The notes: generated from the sequence alone by a model not told the origin. Numbered from the stretch's first letter, positions 42,979-50,920 are shown. The stretch is 64,000 nt of DNA from JAJZVS01 sp963708095 (GCA_963708095.1 OY970182.1:2480001-2544000); one strand, 5' to 3'. Made by a program: numbers and translations.

Positions 42979-43028
42979 TAGCAATCCGCTAGCAAACTGC
43001 TAGCAGACTGCATCTGCTAGCAATCTGC
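42979..43028. repeat. Four 11-bp iterons at the xoxF promoter
   Basis: Four copies of TAGCA(A/G)(T/A)C(C/T)GC occur at 42979-42989, 42990-43000, 43001-43011 and, after six bases, 43018-43028. The 11-bp period is close to one helical turn. On the minus strand the last copy (GCAGATTGCTA) contains the -12 element of the sigma-54 promoter, so the others are copies of the promoter's downstream half lying just past the start site. Confidence 0.8.
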
Positions 43029-43034
43029 GTGCCA
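43020..43034 (-). promoter_or_regulatory. Sigma-54 promoter of xoxFGJ
   Basis: On the minus strand the sequence reads TGGCAC-GCAGA-TTGC, a full -24/-12 match with correct spacing, pointing to xoxF. Transcription would start near 43008. The same element type precedes gfa. Confidence 0.75.
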
Positions 43035-43148
43035 GCGCAGCCACGTGTATCCGGGCGGGACATTCCAGCCACATATGCCGGGATCTCGTCCCGGCTCCCC
43101 GCGGCCGCGCCTCATGCCCGTGACAGCGCCGGCAAGAATGGGACACTA

Positions 43149-43166
43149 TGTAACGTCAAGGTGACA
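43149..43166. promoter_or_regulatory. Candidate activator-binding dyad upstream of the xoxF promoter
   Basis: On the minus strand TGTCAC-N6-GTTACA forms a dyad (TGTNAC-N6-GTNACA), about 115 bases upstream of the -24 box, a usual distance for an enhancer-binding protein. A further half site (GTGACA) lies at 43120-43125. A single GTGACA occurs upstream of gfa, so the assignment is tentative. Confidence 0.35.
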
Positions 43167-43183
43167 ACGACGCCCCCCTTCGC

Positions 43184-43543
43184 TCAGAAGCAACGGACCT
43201 CGCCCTCAGCCTCGGCCTCACGCAGACGACGGACGATTTCTTTTGCCGTCGCGGTTTGGAATTCCATGCTGAGGAAGCTTTTCTCCTGCTGCATACGGAG
43301 CACAGTCTCGGCCGAGACGTAGGTCTTATAGGGCAGGATCGATGCCACGATGTCGATCGAACACGAACAACGGTAGAGCGCTTCCTGCGTCTGGCCGTTC
43401 ACTTGCATGCAGGCGAAGACATAATCGGCGCGCGCCGAGGTGGGGTAGTCGTTTCCGGAGCCGCTGTTCGATCCACTGCTGGCAGTCCCGGCGAATGCCG
43501 TCGCGGGAGCACCGAGCAGGACCAGTATCAGGAGCTTTCTCAT
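43184..43543 (-). CDS. Small exported Cys-containing protein upstream of xoxF
   Basis: A 119-residue protein with a clean signal peptide (MRKLLILVLLGAPATAFAGT), a Ser/Gly linker, then YVFACMQVNGQTQEALYRCS and CSIDIVASILPYKTYVSAETV, a helical stretch and a terminal CF. The mature part has four cysteines, suggesting disulfides or a cofactor site. I do not recognise a named family. GGAAGGA precedes the ATG. It lies on the xoxF strand, about 150 bases before the sigma-54 promoter, and is divergent from the ABC gene at 43729, so it may be a periplasmic accessory of methanol oxidation (inference). Confidence 0.7.
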   Translation of the reverse strand: MRKLLILVLLGAPATAFAGTASSGSNSGSGNDYPTSARADYVFACMQVNGQTQEALYRCSCSIDIVASILPYKTYVSAETVLRMQQEKSFLSMEFQTATAKEIVRRLREAEAEGEVRCF

Positions 43544-43728
43544 ATCGCCGATGTCCTTCCATGCTGCTGCATCAGGCTTCGATTGTATCTTGCGGCAAGC
43601 CGTACCGCGGCACCATCTTGCGATGGCGCCCCGCCAGGCAAAAGATGTCATCCGCAAGAAAGACCCGGTCAAGCCGGAACAGCACGGTGGATCGCGACGG
43701 ACACAGCATCCCGGGAGGAACGGGCATC

Positions 43729-44730
43729 ATGCCGGGCACACGTCGGCGGTCGATACTGCCGCGCCGCACCATGCTGGCCGCAGCCGCCTCGCTTGTGCCG
43801 GCGACAACCTGGGGCCGCCCGGCGGTTCCGGCGGTGCGGCTTGGTGTCCTCGTCTTCGGCACCGTGCGATGGCTGGCGCGCGTGATCCGGCGCCATCACC
43901 TCGATCGTACTCATGGTTTCATGCTGGAGACGGAAGCGCTCGCCGACAACGCGGGCGGGAAGGTGGCGCTGCTGGGACAATCGGTCGAGGTCATCGTCTC
44001 CGACTGGCTGTTCGTCGGGATTGAGCGAGCGCACGATCTCCGGCTTAATTTCTCGCCATTGTCTTCCTCGACCGGGGCCCTCCTGCTCGGGCATGGCTCC
44101 GACGTGCGCACCTTGCGGGATTTGACGGGCCGCCGCCTCGGCGTCGCGGGCGGGCCCTACGACAAATCCTGGATGATCGTCCGCGCGGCGGCGCGGCAGC
44201 AGGACGGCATCGATCTCGCCCGTGCGGCCCGCGTGATCTACGCCGCACCACCGCTGCTGAGTGCCAAGCTCGCGCAGGGAGAGCTCGATGCAGTGCTGAC
44301 CTTCTGGAACTTTGCCGCCGCGCTGCAGGTCGCCGGCTTCCGCCCTCTGGTCACCGTCGCCGCGTGCGCGCGCATGATCGGCCTGCCGGCCCATCCGCCG
44401 ATCCTCGGTTACGTGTTCCGGCAAGCCTGGGCAGAGGAGAACAGAAGCCTGATCGCGGGATTTCTGGCCGCCTCCGCCGCCGCCGAGGCTATCCTGGCCC
44501 AGTCGGACGCCGAATGGACCGCGATCCGCCCACTGATGAACGCGCCCGACGACCGGCTCTTCACCCGCCTCAGGGCGGGGTTCCGGGCCGGTATCGCGCA
44601 CCCCGCACCGGCGATGGAGCGGCAAGCAGCGGAGCGGCTGTTCGCCATCCTCCACGCACTCGGCGGTGATGCCGCCACCGGCGGGCTCTCCCGTCTGCCG
44701 CGCGGGGTTTTCTGGTCGGCGCCGTCGTGA
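43729..44730 (+). CDS. ABC substrate-binding protein, NMT1/SsuA-like, Tat-type signal
   Basis: A 333-residue exported protein. RRRSILPRRTMLAAAASLVP has the look of a twin-arginine signal. The mature part resembles NMT1/THI5-type binding proteins: VRLGVLVFGTVRWLARVI, DWLFVGIERAHDL, LTGRRLGVAGGPYDKSW, AAPPLLSAKLAQGELDAVLTF and an ACARMIGLPA hinge. Relatives bind sulfonates, nitrate, thiamine precursors and other small molecules; the ligand here is unknown. The start at 43729 follows GGGAGG. The stop overlaps the GTG of the permease. It is the first plus-strand gene after xoxF, pointing to uptake of something needed for quinoprotein metabolism (inference). Confidence 0.8.
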   Translation: MPGTRRRSILPRRTMLAAAASLVPATTWGRPAVPAVRLGVLVFGTVRWLARVIRRHHLDRTHGFMLETEALADNAGGKVALLGQSVEVIVSDWLFVGIERAHDLRLNFSPLSSSTGALLLGHGSDVRTLRDLTGRRLGVAGGPYDKSWMIVRAAARQQDGIDLARAARVIYAAPPLLSAKLAQGELDAVLTFWNFAAALQVAGFRPLVTVAACARMIGLPAHPPILGYVFRQAWAEENRSLIAGFLAASAAAEAILAQSDAEWTAIRPLMNAPDDRLFTRLRAGFRAGIAHPAPAMERQAAERLFAILHALGGDAATGGLSRLPRGVFWSAPS

Positions 44731-45476
44731 CGCTGCGCGCCACAGCCGGTCGCGTGCTTTCGCTCGCTGCCTTTCTGGGCCTGTGGTGGGCCTGGGCCGT
44801 GGTTGCCGGGAAGCCCGCCTTGTTGCCGGCCCCTCCGGCCGTGCTCGGCTTTGCATGGCGGGCCACGCTCTCCGGCGCGATGCCGCGCAACATGGCACTG
44901 ACCGGCCTGCGCGTCGCCGCGGCCTTCTCGGTCTCCATGCTGATAGGCACCGCCGTCGGCTACCTCGCCGGCCGATCGTTGCGCGCGGATGCACTGATCG
45001 ATCCGTGGCTGGTCATCCTGCTCAATCTGCCCGTGCTGGTGGTTGTCGTCCTCTGCTACATCTGGATCGGGCTGAACGACGTTGCCGCGGTGCTCGCGGT
45101 GGCGCTCGTCAAGATGCCGACGGTCATGGTCACGGTGCGCGAAGGTGCGCGCGCACTCGATCCCGGTCTGGACGAGCTTGCGGCGGTCTATCGGCTTCCC
45201 CTGCGCCAGCGCGTGCGGCGCGTCATTGGCCCGCAGTTGGCACCCTATCTGGCCGCCGCAGGCCGCAGCGGGCTTTCGATCAGCTGGAAGATCGTGCTGA
45301 TCGTGGAACTGCTCGGTCGCCCCAACGGGGTCGGCTTCGCGCTCGACGAACTGTTCCAAACCTTCGATGTGGCGGGCATCCTGGCTTACGGCTTCGCCTT
45401 CGCCGCCCTGATGCTGCTGGTCGAAAGCTTCCTGCTGCGGCCATGGGAGCATCACGCCAATGCCTGGCGAGGGTGA
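44727..45476 (+). CDS. ABC transporter permease (SsuC/TauC-like)
   Basis: A 249-residue inner-membrane protein with six hydrophobic segments. The EAA loop appears as ALDPGLDELAAVYRLPLRQR with VIGPQLAPYLAAAGRSGLSI, typical of sulfonate/nitrate-type importers. The start is a GTG overlapping the preceding stop by three bases. It overlaps the ATPase gene by 17 bases, so all three subunits are made together. Confidence 0.88.
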   Translation: MTLRATAGRVLSLAAFLGLWWAWAVVAGKPALLPAPPAVLGFAWRATLSGAMPRNMALTGLRVAAAFSVSMLIGTAVGYLAGRSLRADALIDPWLVILLNLPVLVVVVLCYIWIGLNDVAAVLAVALVKMPTVMVTVREGARALDPGLDELAAVYRLPLRQRVRRVIGPQLAPYLAAAGRSGLSISWKIVLIVELLGRPNGVGFALDELFQTFDVAGILAYGFAFAALMLLVESFLLRPWEHHANAWRG

Positions 45477-46200
45477 GCTTGCCGTGCAGATCGCGTGCAA
45501 GGCCTACCGCGATGCTCACGGAGGTCGGCGGGAGGTCTTGCGCGATGTCGGCTTCACCGGCCGGCGGGGAGAAATCCTGGCGCTGCTCGGCCCATCCGGG
45601 GTTGGTAAGACCACCGTGCTACGCATCGTCCTCGGGTTGGACCGCACGTTCGAGGGGACGGTCGTGGCGCCGCGCGGGCGGCCCGGCGTGATGTTCCAGG
45701 AGCCGCGCCTGCTGCCCTGGCTCACGGTCGCCGCCAATCTGCGCCTCATTGCCGGCGACGCCGCTGCGGACATCCCGGGCCTTCTTGCCGAGCTTGGGCT
45801 CGCGGGCACCGAGACGCTGTTTCCCAGGGCGCTTTCGCTCGGGATGGGCCGCCGGGTCGCTCTTGCTCGCGCGCTCATCGGCAGGCCCGAGATGCTCGTG
45901 CTCGATGAGCCATTTGCCTCGCTCGATCCGAAATCCGCCGCCGACGTGGCGCAACTGCTGCTTCGCACCGCGCGGCGGGACGGGGCGCTGATCCTGCTGT
46001 CGACCCATGACCTGGATCAGGTGCTCGGTGTCGCCGATCGCTTGCTCATGCTCGTGGGCACGCCGGCGCGCCTCGCAGCCGACTGCCCGATGCACGCGGC
46101 AAGGGAGCCCGCGGATGTCTCCGGCATTCCCCGTATGCGACAACAGTTGCTGACCCGCTTTCCATTTCTTCGCGCCGAAACCGCGCCGGAGGCGACTTGA
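45460..46200 (+). CDS. ABC transporter ATP-binding protein (SsuB/TauB-like)
   Basis: A 246-residue ATPase with Walker A LLGPSGVGKTTVLRIVLG, Q-loop VMFQEPRLLPWLTV, Walker B MLVLDEPFASLD and a switch histidine in LLSTHDLDQVLG. The signature motif is unusual: LSLGMGRRVALARAL in place of LSGGQ. The C-terminal tail is about 40 residues with no known domain. It completes a three-gene importer with the preceding permease and binding protein. Confidence 0.88.
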   Translation: MPGEGELAVQIACKAYRDAHGGRREVLRDVGFTGRRGEILALLGPSGVGKTTVLRIVLGLDRTFEGTVVAPRGRPGVMFQEPRLLPWLTVAANLRLIAGDAAADIPGLLAELGLAGTETLFPRALSLGMGRRVALARALIGRPEMLVLDEPFASLDPKSAADVAQLLLRTARRDGALILLSTHDLDQVLGVADRLLMLVGTPARLAADCPMHAAREPADVSGIPRMRQQLLTRFPFLRAETAPEAT

Positions 46201-46348
46201 TGACGCGCCCGCGCCCGAGCCGGATCGCGCGCGGCGGCCCCGCCGGATTCCGACGCGACCTGGCTTGCCTCTGCTGCGATTTTGGTCTCCACTCTTGGGA
46301 ACACCGCCCGATGCAACGACGGTCACGACCGGGAGGAATGTTCACGCC

Positions 46349-47602
46349 GTGACGACCACGCGGCCAATCCCAGGCCCGAGCCCCATTTCCCGACGGCGTG
46401 CCGCGATCGGCGCGTTCGCTGTCGCGGCGGGCACGGGCCTCACCCCTCCGACGCGGGCTGCCGCGTCGCCCACGCTCACCATCGGCTATGTCCACTGGCT
46501 GCATGCGGTGCAAACGATCTCTCTGGTCGCCGCACCTGCTCCGGACAATGGTCGCGCCGGGGCCGAGGTGGCGGTCGCCGACAACAACACCACTGGCCGC
46601 TTCATGAACCAGCGTTTCGCGCTGGCTCCGGTCGAGGTTCGCACGCACGACGATCCTGTCGCGGCGCTTGCGCCGCTGATCGCCCGCGGCATCCGCCTGG
46701 TGCTCACCGACCGCCCGGCGGAGGACGTGCTCAAACTCGCCGACGCCGGTGCGCCGCACGGCGTCACGATCTTCAATGTCGGCGCGGCAGAGGATGCGCT
46801 CCGTCAGGACCAATGCCGACGCAACGTCATTCACACCGCGCCATCCTATGCGATGCTGGCTGACGCGCTGGCGCAGTACCTGATCTGGAAGCGATGGAAC
46901 CGCTGGTTTCTGGCCTATGGGGAGCATCCGTGCGATCTGTTGCTGGCCACCGCCTATCGGCGCGCGGCGAAGATCTTCGATGCACGCATCGTTGCGGATC
47001 GCCAGTACAAGGCCAAGGCCGGCTCGCGCGAAACCGACAGCGGCCTGGTCGAGCTGCAGGAGCAATTGCCGGTCTTCACGCAGAATGTGCCGAGCTACAA
47101 CGTCCTGGTCGCCGCCGACGAGAACTCGGTGTTCGCCGACTATCTGCCGTACCGCACCTGGGATGCGCGACCGGTGGCAGGATCGGCAGGGCTGATGCCG
47201 ACGAGTTGGGATCCGAACAGCGTCGCGTACGGCGGCAAGGAGATGCAGGACCGCTTCGTCGCCTACGCTCACCGCTTCATGACCGCCCTGGACATGAACG
47301 CCTGGGTGGCAGTGCGCATGATCGGCACCGCCGCGAGCTATGCGCACACGCTCGACCCCGATGCGATCGTCGCCTATATGCGCGGTCCGCAGTTCCAGCT
47401 TGGAGCGTATCGGGGCCTTAGCCTATCGCTGCGCGAATGGGACGGGCAGGTGCGCCAGGCCATCCTGCTGTCCAATGCCGGGCGTACCGTCGTCTCGATG
47501 TCACCGCAGCCCGGATTCCTGCATGAACGTACCGTGCTCGACACGCTCGGCATCGACAAGCCCGAGAGCAAGTGCAAGCTGCTCCATACGAGCAAAGGCT
47601 GA
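46349..47602 (+). CDS. PQQ-dehydrogenase-associated ABC substrate-binding protein (PedA1/LutA-type)
   Basis: A 417-residue exported binding protein with a twin-arginine-like leader (SRRRAAIGAFAVAAGTGL). The mature part (TLTIGYVHWLHAVQTISLVA, AGAEVAVADNNTTGRFMNQ, GVTIFNVGAAEDALRQDQCR, HTAPSYAMLADALAQYL, PSYNVLVAADENSVFADYLP) matches the periplasmic protein found beside PQQ alcohol dehydrogenases. Homologues in Pseudomonas (PedA1A2BC) and Methylobacterium (Lut) are linked to rare-earth-dependent growth. The start is taken as a GTG at 46349 after GGGAGGA; an upstream ATG at 46265 is possible. It opens a four-gene set. Confidence 0.85.
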   Translation: MTTTRPIPGPSPISRRRAAIGAFAVAAGTGLTPPTRAAASPTLTIGYVHWLHAVQTISLVAAPAPDNGRAGAEVAVADNNTTGRFMNQRFALAPVEVRTHDDPVAALAPLIARGIRLVLTDRPAEDVLKLADAGAPHGVTIFNVGAAEDALRQDQCRRNVIHTAPSYAMLADALAQYLIWKRWNRWFLAYGEHPCDLLLATAYRRAAKIFDARIVADRQYKAKAGSRETDSGLVELQEQLPVFTQNVPSYNVLVAADENSVFADYLPYRTWDARPVAGSAGLMPTSWDPNSVAYGGKEMQDRFVAYAHRFMTALDMNAWVAVRMIGTAASYAHTLDPDAIVAYMRGPQFQLGAYRGLSLSLREWDGQVRQAILLSNAGRTVVSMSPQPGFLHERTVLDTLGIDKPESKCKLLHTSKG

Positions 47603-47609
47603 GGCGCGG

Positions 47610-48617
47610 ATGCGATCCTGGCTCGTAACGGGAATGGTTCTCGCCTGCTGCATTGCCGTGCCGGCGATGGCCAATCTGGCATATGTCTCGAACGAGAAGG
47701 ACAACACGATCAGCGTCATCGATCTATCCAAGATGCAAGTCGTAAGGACGGTACCTACCGGCGAGCGGCCGCGCGGCATGGCGCTGACGCGCGGCGGCAG
47801 GCGCCTCTTGGTGTGCGAGGGCGATTCTGACCGTATCGACATCTTCGATACCAGGACGTGGAAGGTGATCGGCGCGATCGATACTCCGGATCCCGAGTTT
47901 GCCGCGCTGCGTGAGAACTCGGACAATCCTCTTTACGTTTCGAACGAGAACAATTCCCTGGTGACCGTCTGGAACATCGACACCGAACGGATGCTGGCGC
48001 AGTTGCCGACCGGGGTGGAGCCCGAAGGAATGGCAGTGAGCCCGGACGGCCAGCTCATCGTCAACACGACCGAGACCACCGACATGGCGCAGTTCTTCTC
48101 CTACAAGACAGGGAAGAACGTCGCCAACGTGCTGGTGCCGCCCAGGCCGCGCTGGGCCGCCTTCACCCACGACGGCAAGCAGGTCTGGGTCTCCTCCGAG
48201 CTCGGGGGCACCGTGACGGTGATCGACACCAAGACGTTCCAGGTGCTCGCCACCATCCATTTCGCCGTACCCGGGCTGCGCAGCACATTCCTCCAGCCGG
48301 TCGGCATCAGCATCACCCGCGATGACAGGCTCGCCTTCGTGGCCCTTGGTCCCGCCAACCGCGTTGCGGTTGTCAGCGTGCCGTCGCACAAGGTGTTGTC
48401 CTACATCGAGACGGACAGGAAAGCGCTCCGGGTCTCCAAATACCTGCTTGTCGGCCAGCGGCCCTGGCACATGACCTTCACGCCGGACGGCAAGTACTTG
48501 CTTACCGCCAACGGCCTCTCCAATGATGTCTCTGTCATCCGCGTCGCCGATCAGCGGGTGATCGACACGGTCCCTGTGGGTCAGCAGCCATGGATGGTCC
48601 TGGTATCGTCGCAATGA
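47610..48617 (+). CDS. PQQ-associated YVTN beta-propeller protein (PedA2-type)
   Basis: A 335-residue periplasmic protein with signal MRSWLVTGMVLACCIAVPAM and about seven YVTN/NHL-type repeats, for example LAYVSNEKDNTISVIDL, RVPTGERPRGMALTRGG-like units, QVWVSSELGGTVTVIDTKTF and LLTANGLSNDVSVIRVADQR. This is the beta-propeller protein that accompanies PQQ-dependent alcohol catabolism ABC genes. Its role is not settled; in the Ped system it is treated as part of the rare-earth-linked transporter. It starts 8 bases after the previous stop and overlaps the next ATG. Confidence 0.88.
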   Translation: MRSWLVTGMVLACCIAVPAMANLAYVSNEKDNTISVIDLSKMQVVRTVPTGERPRGMALTRGGRRLLVCEGDSDRIDIFDTRTWKVIGAIDTPDPEFAALRENSDNPLYVSNENNSLVTVWNIDTERMLAQLPTGVEPEGMAVSPDGQLIVNTTETTDMAQFFSYKTGKNVANVLVPPRPRWAAFTHDGKQVWVSSELGGTVTVIDTKTFQVLATIHFAVPGLRSTFLQPVGISITRDDRLAFVALGPANRVAVVSVPSHKVLSYIETDRKALRVSKYLLVGQRPWHMTFTPDGKYLLTANGLSNDVSVIRVADQRVIDTVPVGQQPWMVLVSSQ

Positions 48618-49417
48618 AGGGGGCCCCTGCGCCCGGGGCGGCGGCCGTCGCGGTGTCGGTTCCGGCCCTGGCGGTTGAGGACGTAAGCTACGCTTATGGC
48701 GCGCGTCACGCGCTCGACCATGTGAGCTTTACCGTGCCGACGAGCGGGTTCGCCGCGCTGCTCGGCCTGAACGGTGCCGGCAAGACCACGCTGCTGTCGC
48801 TCATCACCCGCCTGTTCGATACGCGGCACGGCCGGATCCGTGTGCAAGGTTTCGACGTCGCCCGCCATCCCAGCGCGGCGCTCGCGGAACTCGGGGTGGT
48901 GTTCCAGGCACGCACCCTCGACCTCGACCTGAGCGTGCGCGACAACCTGCTCTATCACGCGGCGCTGCACGGCATGGGCTGGGCCGTGGCGCGCAGGCGG
49001 GTCGCAGCGGCGTTGCGCGATGTCGGCCTCAGCGAGCGCGCACGCGACAAGGCACGCCATCTCTCCGGCGGCCAGATGCGCCGGATCGAGATCGCGCGGG
49101 CCCTGGTGCACGAGCCGAGCGTCCTCGTGCTCGACGAGCCGACCGTTGGGCTCGACGTCGCGTCCAAGGCCGCGATCCTCGAACAGGTGCGCGGCCTGGC
49201 GCGCGAGCGCCATGTGGCCGTGCTGTGGGCCACGCATCTCCTCGACGAGATCGACCCCGGCGATCAGGTCATCGTGCTGCACGCGGGGCGGGTGCTTGCG
49301 CAGGGTGAACTGAGCGAACTCGTCGCTGCCAGCGGGACCGTGGATCTCCGATCGGCTTTTCGGGTGCTGACCGGGGGGATCACACCGCCTGGCGGCGAAG
49401 CGGGTGGCGACGCATGA
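48614..49417 (+). CDS. PQQ-associated ABC transporter ATPase (PedB/LutE-type)
   Basis: A 267-residue ATPase with Walker A LLGLNGAGKTTLLSLITRLF, signature HLSGGQMRRIEIARAL, Walker B VLVLDEPTVGLDV and THLLDEID. It is similar to exporter-type (ABC-2) ATPases found in PQQ alcohol dehydrogenase clusters. The ATG at 48614 overlaps the preceding stop (ATGA); an ATG at 48590 is less likely. It overlaps the permease start by four bases. Confidence 0.9.
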   Translation: MKGAPAPGAAAVAVSVPALAVEDVSYAYGARHALDHVSFTVPTSGFAALLGLNGAGKTTLLSLITRLFDTRHGRIRVQGFDVARHPSAALAELGVVFQARTLDLDLSVRDNLLYHAALHGMGWAVARRRVAAALRDVGLSERARDKARHLSGGQMRRIEIARALVHEPSVLVLDEPTVGLDVASKAAILEQVRGLARERHVAVLWATHLLDEIDPGDQVIVLHAGRVLAQGELSELVAASGTVDLRSAFRVLTGGITPPGGEAGGDA

Positions 49418-50265
49418 GCATGACGGCGATCGCCCACCCCCCTCACCGCCTTGGTCCCGGCGGGTACCTGATCTGCATGCGCGGGGTGATGTGGCGGGAG
49501 GGACTACGCTTCGTCCATCAGCGCGGGCGTTTCCTGGCCGCGCTGGTACGGCCGCTGGTCTGGCTCGTCATCTTCGCCGCCGGCTGGCGTCAGGTACTCG
49601 GCGTTTCGATCATGCCGCCCTATCACACCTACATCCTGTACAGCACTTATGTCGTCCCGGGGCTGCTCGCGATGGTGCAGTTTTTCTACGGCATGCAGTC
49701 GTCGCTCTCGATGGTCTACGACCGCGAAATGGGCAATATGCGCGTGCTGTTGGTAAGCCCGTTCCCGCGCTGGTTCCTGCTGATCTCGAAGCTCACCGCC
49801 AGCACCGCGATTTCGGTCGTCCAGTGCTACGCGTTCCTGGTGATTGCCTGGCTCTGGGGCATAGATTTGCCGCGTGCGGCCTGGATCACGGTGTTGCCGG
49901 CGCTGCTCCTCTGCGGCTTCATGCTGGGCGCCATGGGCATGGTGCTTTCCTCGCTGATACGCCAGCTCGAGAATTTCGCCGGGGTCATGAACTTCATCAT
50001 TTTTCCGTTGTTTTTCGCTTCGTCGGCGCTCTACCCCCTATGGCAGGTGCAGCAGTCGAGCCCCCTGCTCTACCAGGCCTGCCTGCTCAATCCGTTTACC
50101 TATACGGTCGAACTGATCCGCTTCTGCCTCTACGCGACCATGAACCTGACCGCGCTCGGCGTCGTGCTCGGCTGCACTGTGGTGTTCACCGCCGCCGCGA
50201 TCCTTGCCTACGATCCGGCGCGCGGGCTGATGGCGCGACGCCCGGGCGCAGGAGCGGGCGGGTAA
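49414..50265 (+). CDS. PQQ-associated ABC-2 permease (PedC/LutF-type)
   Basis: A 283-residue ABC-2-type membrane protein with six helices. YHTYILYSTYVVPGLLAMVQ, FFYGMQSSLSMVYDREMGNM, RVLLVSPFPRWFLLISKLTA and ENFAGVMNFIIFPLFFASSA follow the PedC pattern. It works with the ATPase 4 bases upstream. In Pseudomonas the homologous system is needed for efficient lanthanide-dependent growth, though the transported species is not proven; ABC-2 permeases are often exporters, so direction is open. Confidence 0.9.
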   Translation: MSMTAIAHPPHRLGPGGYLICMRGVMWREGLRFVHQRGRFLAALVRPLVWLVIFAAGWRQVLGVSIMPPYHTYILYSTYVVPGLLAMVQFFYGMQSSLSMVYDREMGNMRVLLVSPFPRWFLLISKLTASTAISVVQCYAFLVIAWLWGIDLPRAAWITVLPALLLCGFMLGAMGMVLSSLIRQLENFAGVMNFIIFPLFFASSALYPLWQVQQSSPLLYQACLLNPFTYTVELIRFCLYATMNLTALGVVLGCTVVFTAAAILAYDPARGLMARRPGAGAGG

Positions 50266-50299
50266 ACAAGGAGCACTCCATGCCACGAAGGAGCCCGCC

Positions 50300-50920
50300 A
50301 TGAAGAAGCTGTTCGCGGCAGGCCTCGCGTTCCTGATCCTGACTGCGTGCGCGCCAGCGAGCGCCGAGCCGGGCAAGCCGCTCGATCCCGACTGGCCATG
50401 CCAGTCGATCAAGATCGAGCACATGTCGCTTGCAGCGGTGTGGGGTGGTCCGCCGCTCGGCAGGTTTCGCACCGACTGGCAACACTATCCGGCCGCCGTA
50501 TCCCTCGCGCAGAAGCTGGCACAGCGTCGCGTACCGCTCGCCGAGGCCAGATCCGAGCTTGCGGCCTTCGCAAACTCTGCCGGCGTCGACCGCAAGGTCG
50601 AGCTTCTGGCGTTCATGGGCGCGTTGTTCGCCTTGCTGGACCAGGAGCGGCAGGAGGTCGTGGACGGGCTCGATCGTTTCGGTGCGCGGCAGATCAGCTA
50701 CGCCGCTCAGATCCGCGGGGAGATCACTGCCTTGCACGATGCCCAGGATGCCCAACAGCCCGACCAGAAGAAGGTGCGGACCCTGGCAAACCAAGTCTAT
50801 TGGGACACCCGCGTGTTCAACTCCCGCAAGAGCATGATCTCGTACGCCTGCTTTGTGCCCGACCGGATCGAGCACCGCTTGTTTGCATTGGCGGGCGCCA
50901 CGGCAGGGCTGCTCCACTGA
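50300..50920 (+). CDS. Periplasmic protein of unknown function ending the Lut/Ped-like operon
   Basis: A 206-residue exported protein. The signal region MKKLFAAGLAFLILTACAPA has a possible lipobox at Cys17. The mature part starts DPDWPCQSIKIEHMSLAAVW and is mainly helical (AVSLAQKLAQRRVPLAEARS, then alternating helices), ending YACFVPDRIEHRLFALAGAT. I do not recognise a named domain. AAGGAG lies six bases before the ATG, 34 bases after the permease stop, so it belongs to the same operon and may be an accessory of the rare-earth/PQQ transporter. Confidence 0.75.
   Translation: MKKLFAAGLAFLILTACAPASAEPGKPLDPDWPCQSIKIEHMSLAAVWGGPPLGRFRTDWQHYPAAVSLAQKLAQRRVPLAEARSELAAFANSAGVDRKVELLAFMGALFALLDQERQEVVDGLDRFGARQISYAAQIRGEITALHDAQDAQQPDQKKVRTLANQVYWDTRVFNSRKSMISYACFVPDRIEHRLFALAGATAGLLH

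Noticed and set aside
42979..43028. CRISPR-like array
   Set aside because: The units are only 11 bp, tandem and nearly without spacers, and no cas genes are near; it is a promoter-associated iteron set.
43609..43622. CGGCAC-N4-TTGC as a sigma-54 promoter for the plus-strand ABC genes
   Set aside because: GG and GC are separated by nine bases instead of ten; sigma-54 promoters tolerate this poorly, and the -24 box is imperfect.
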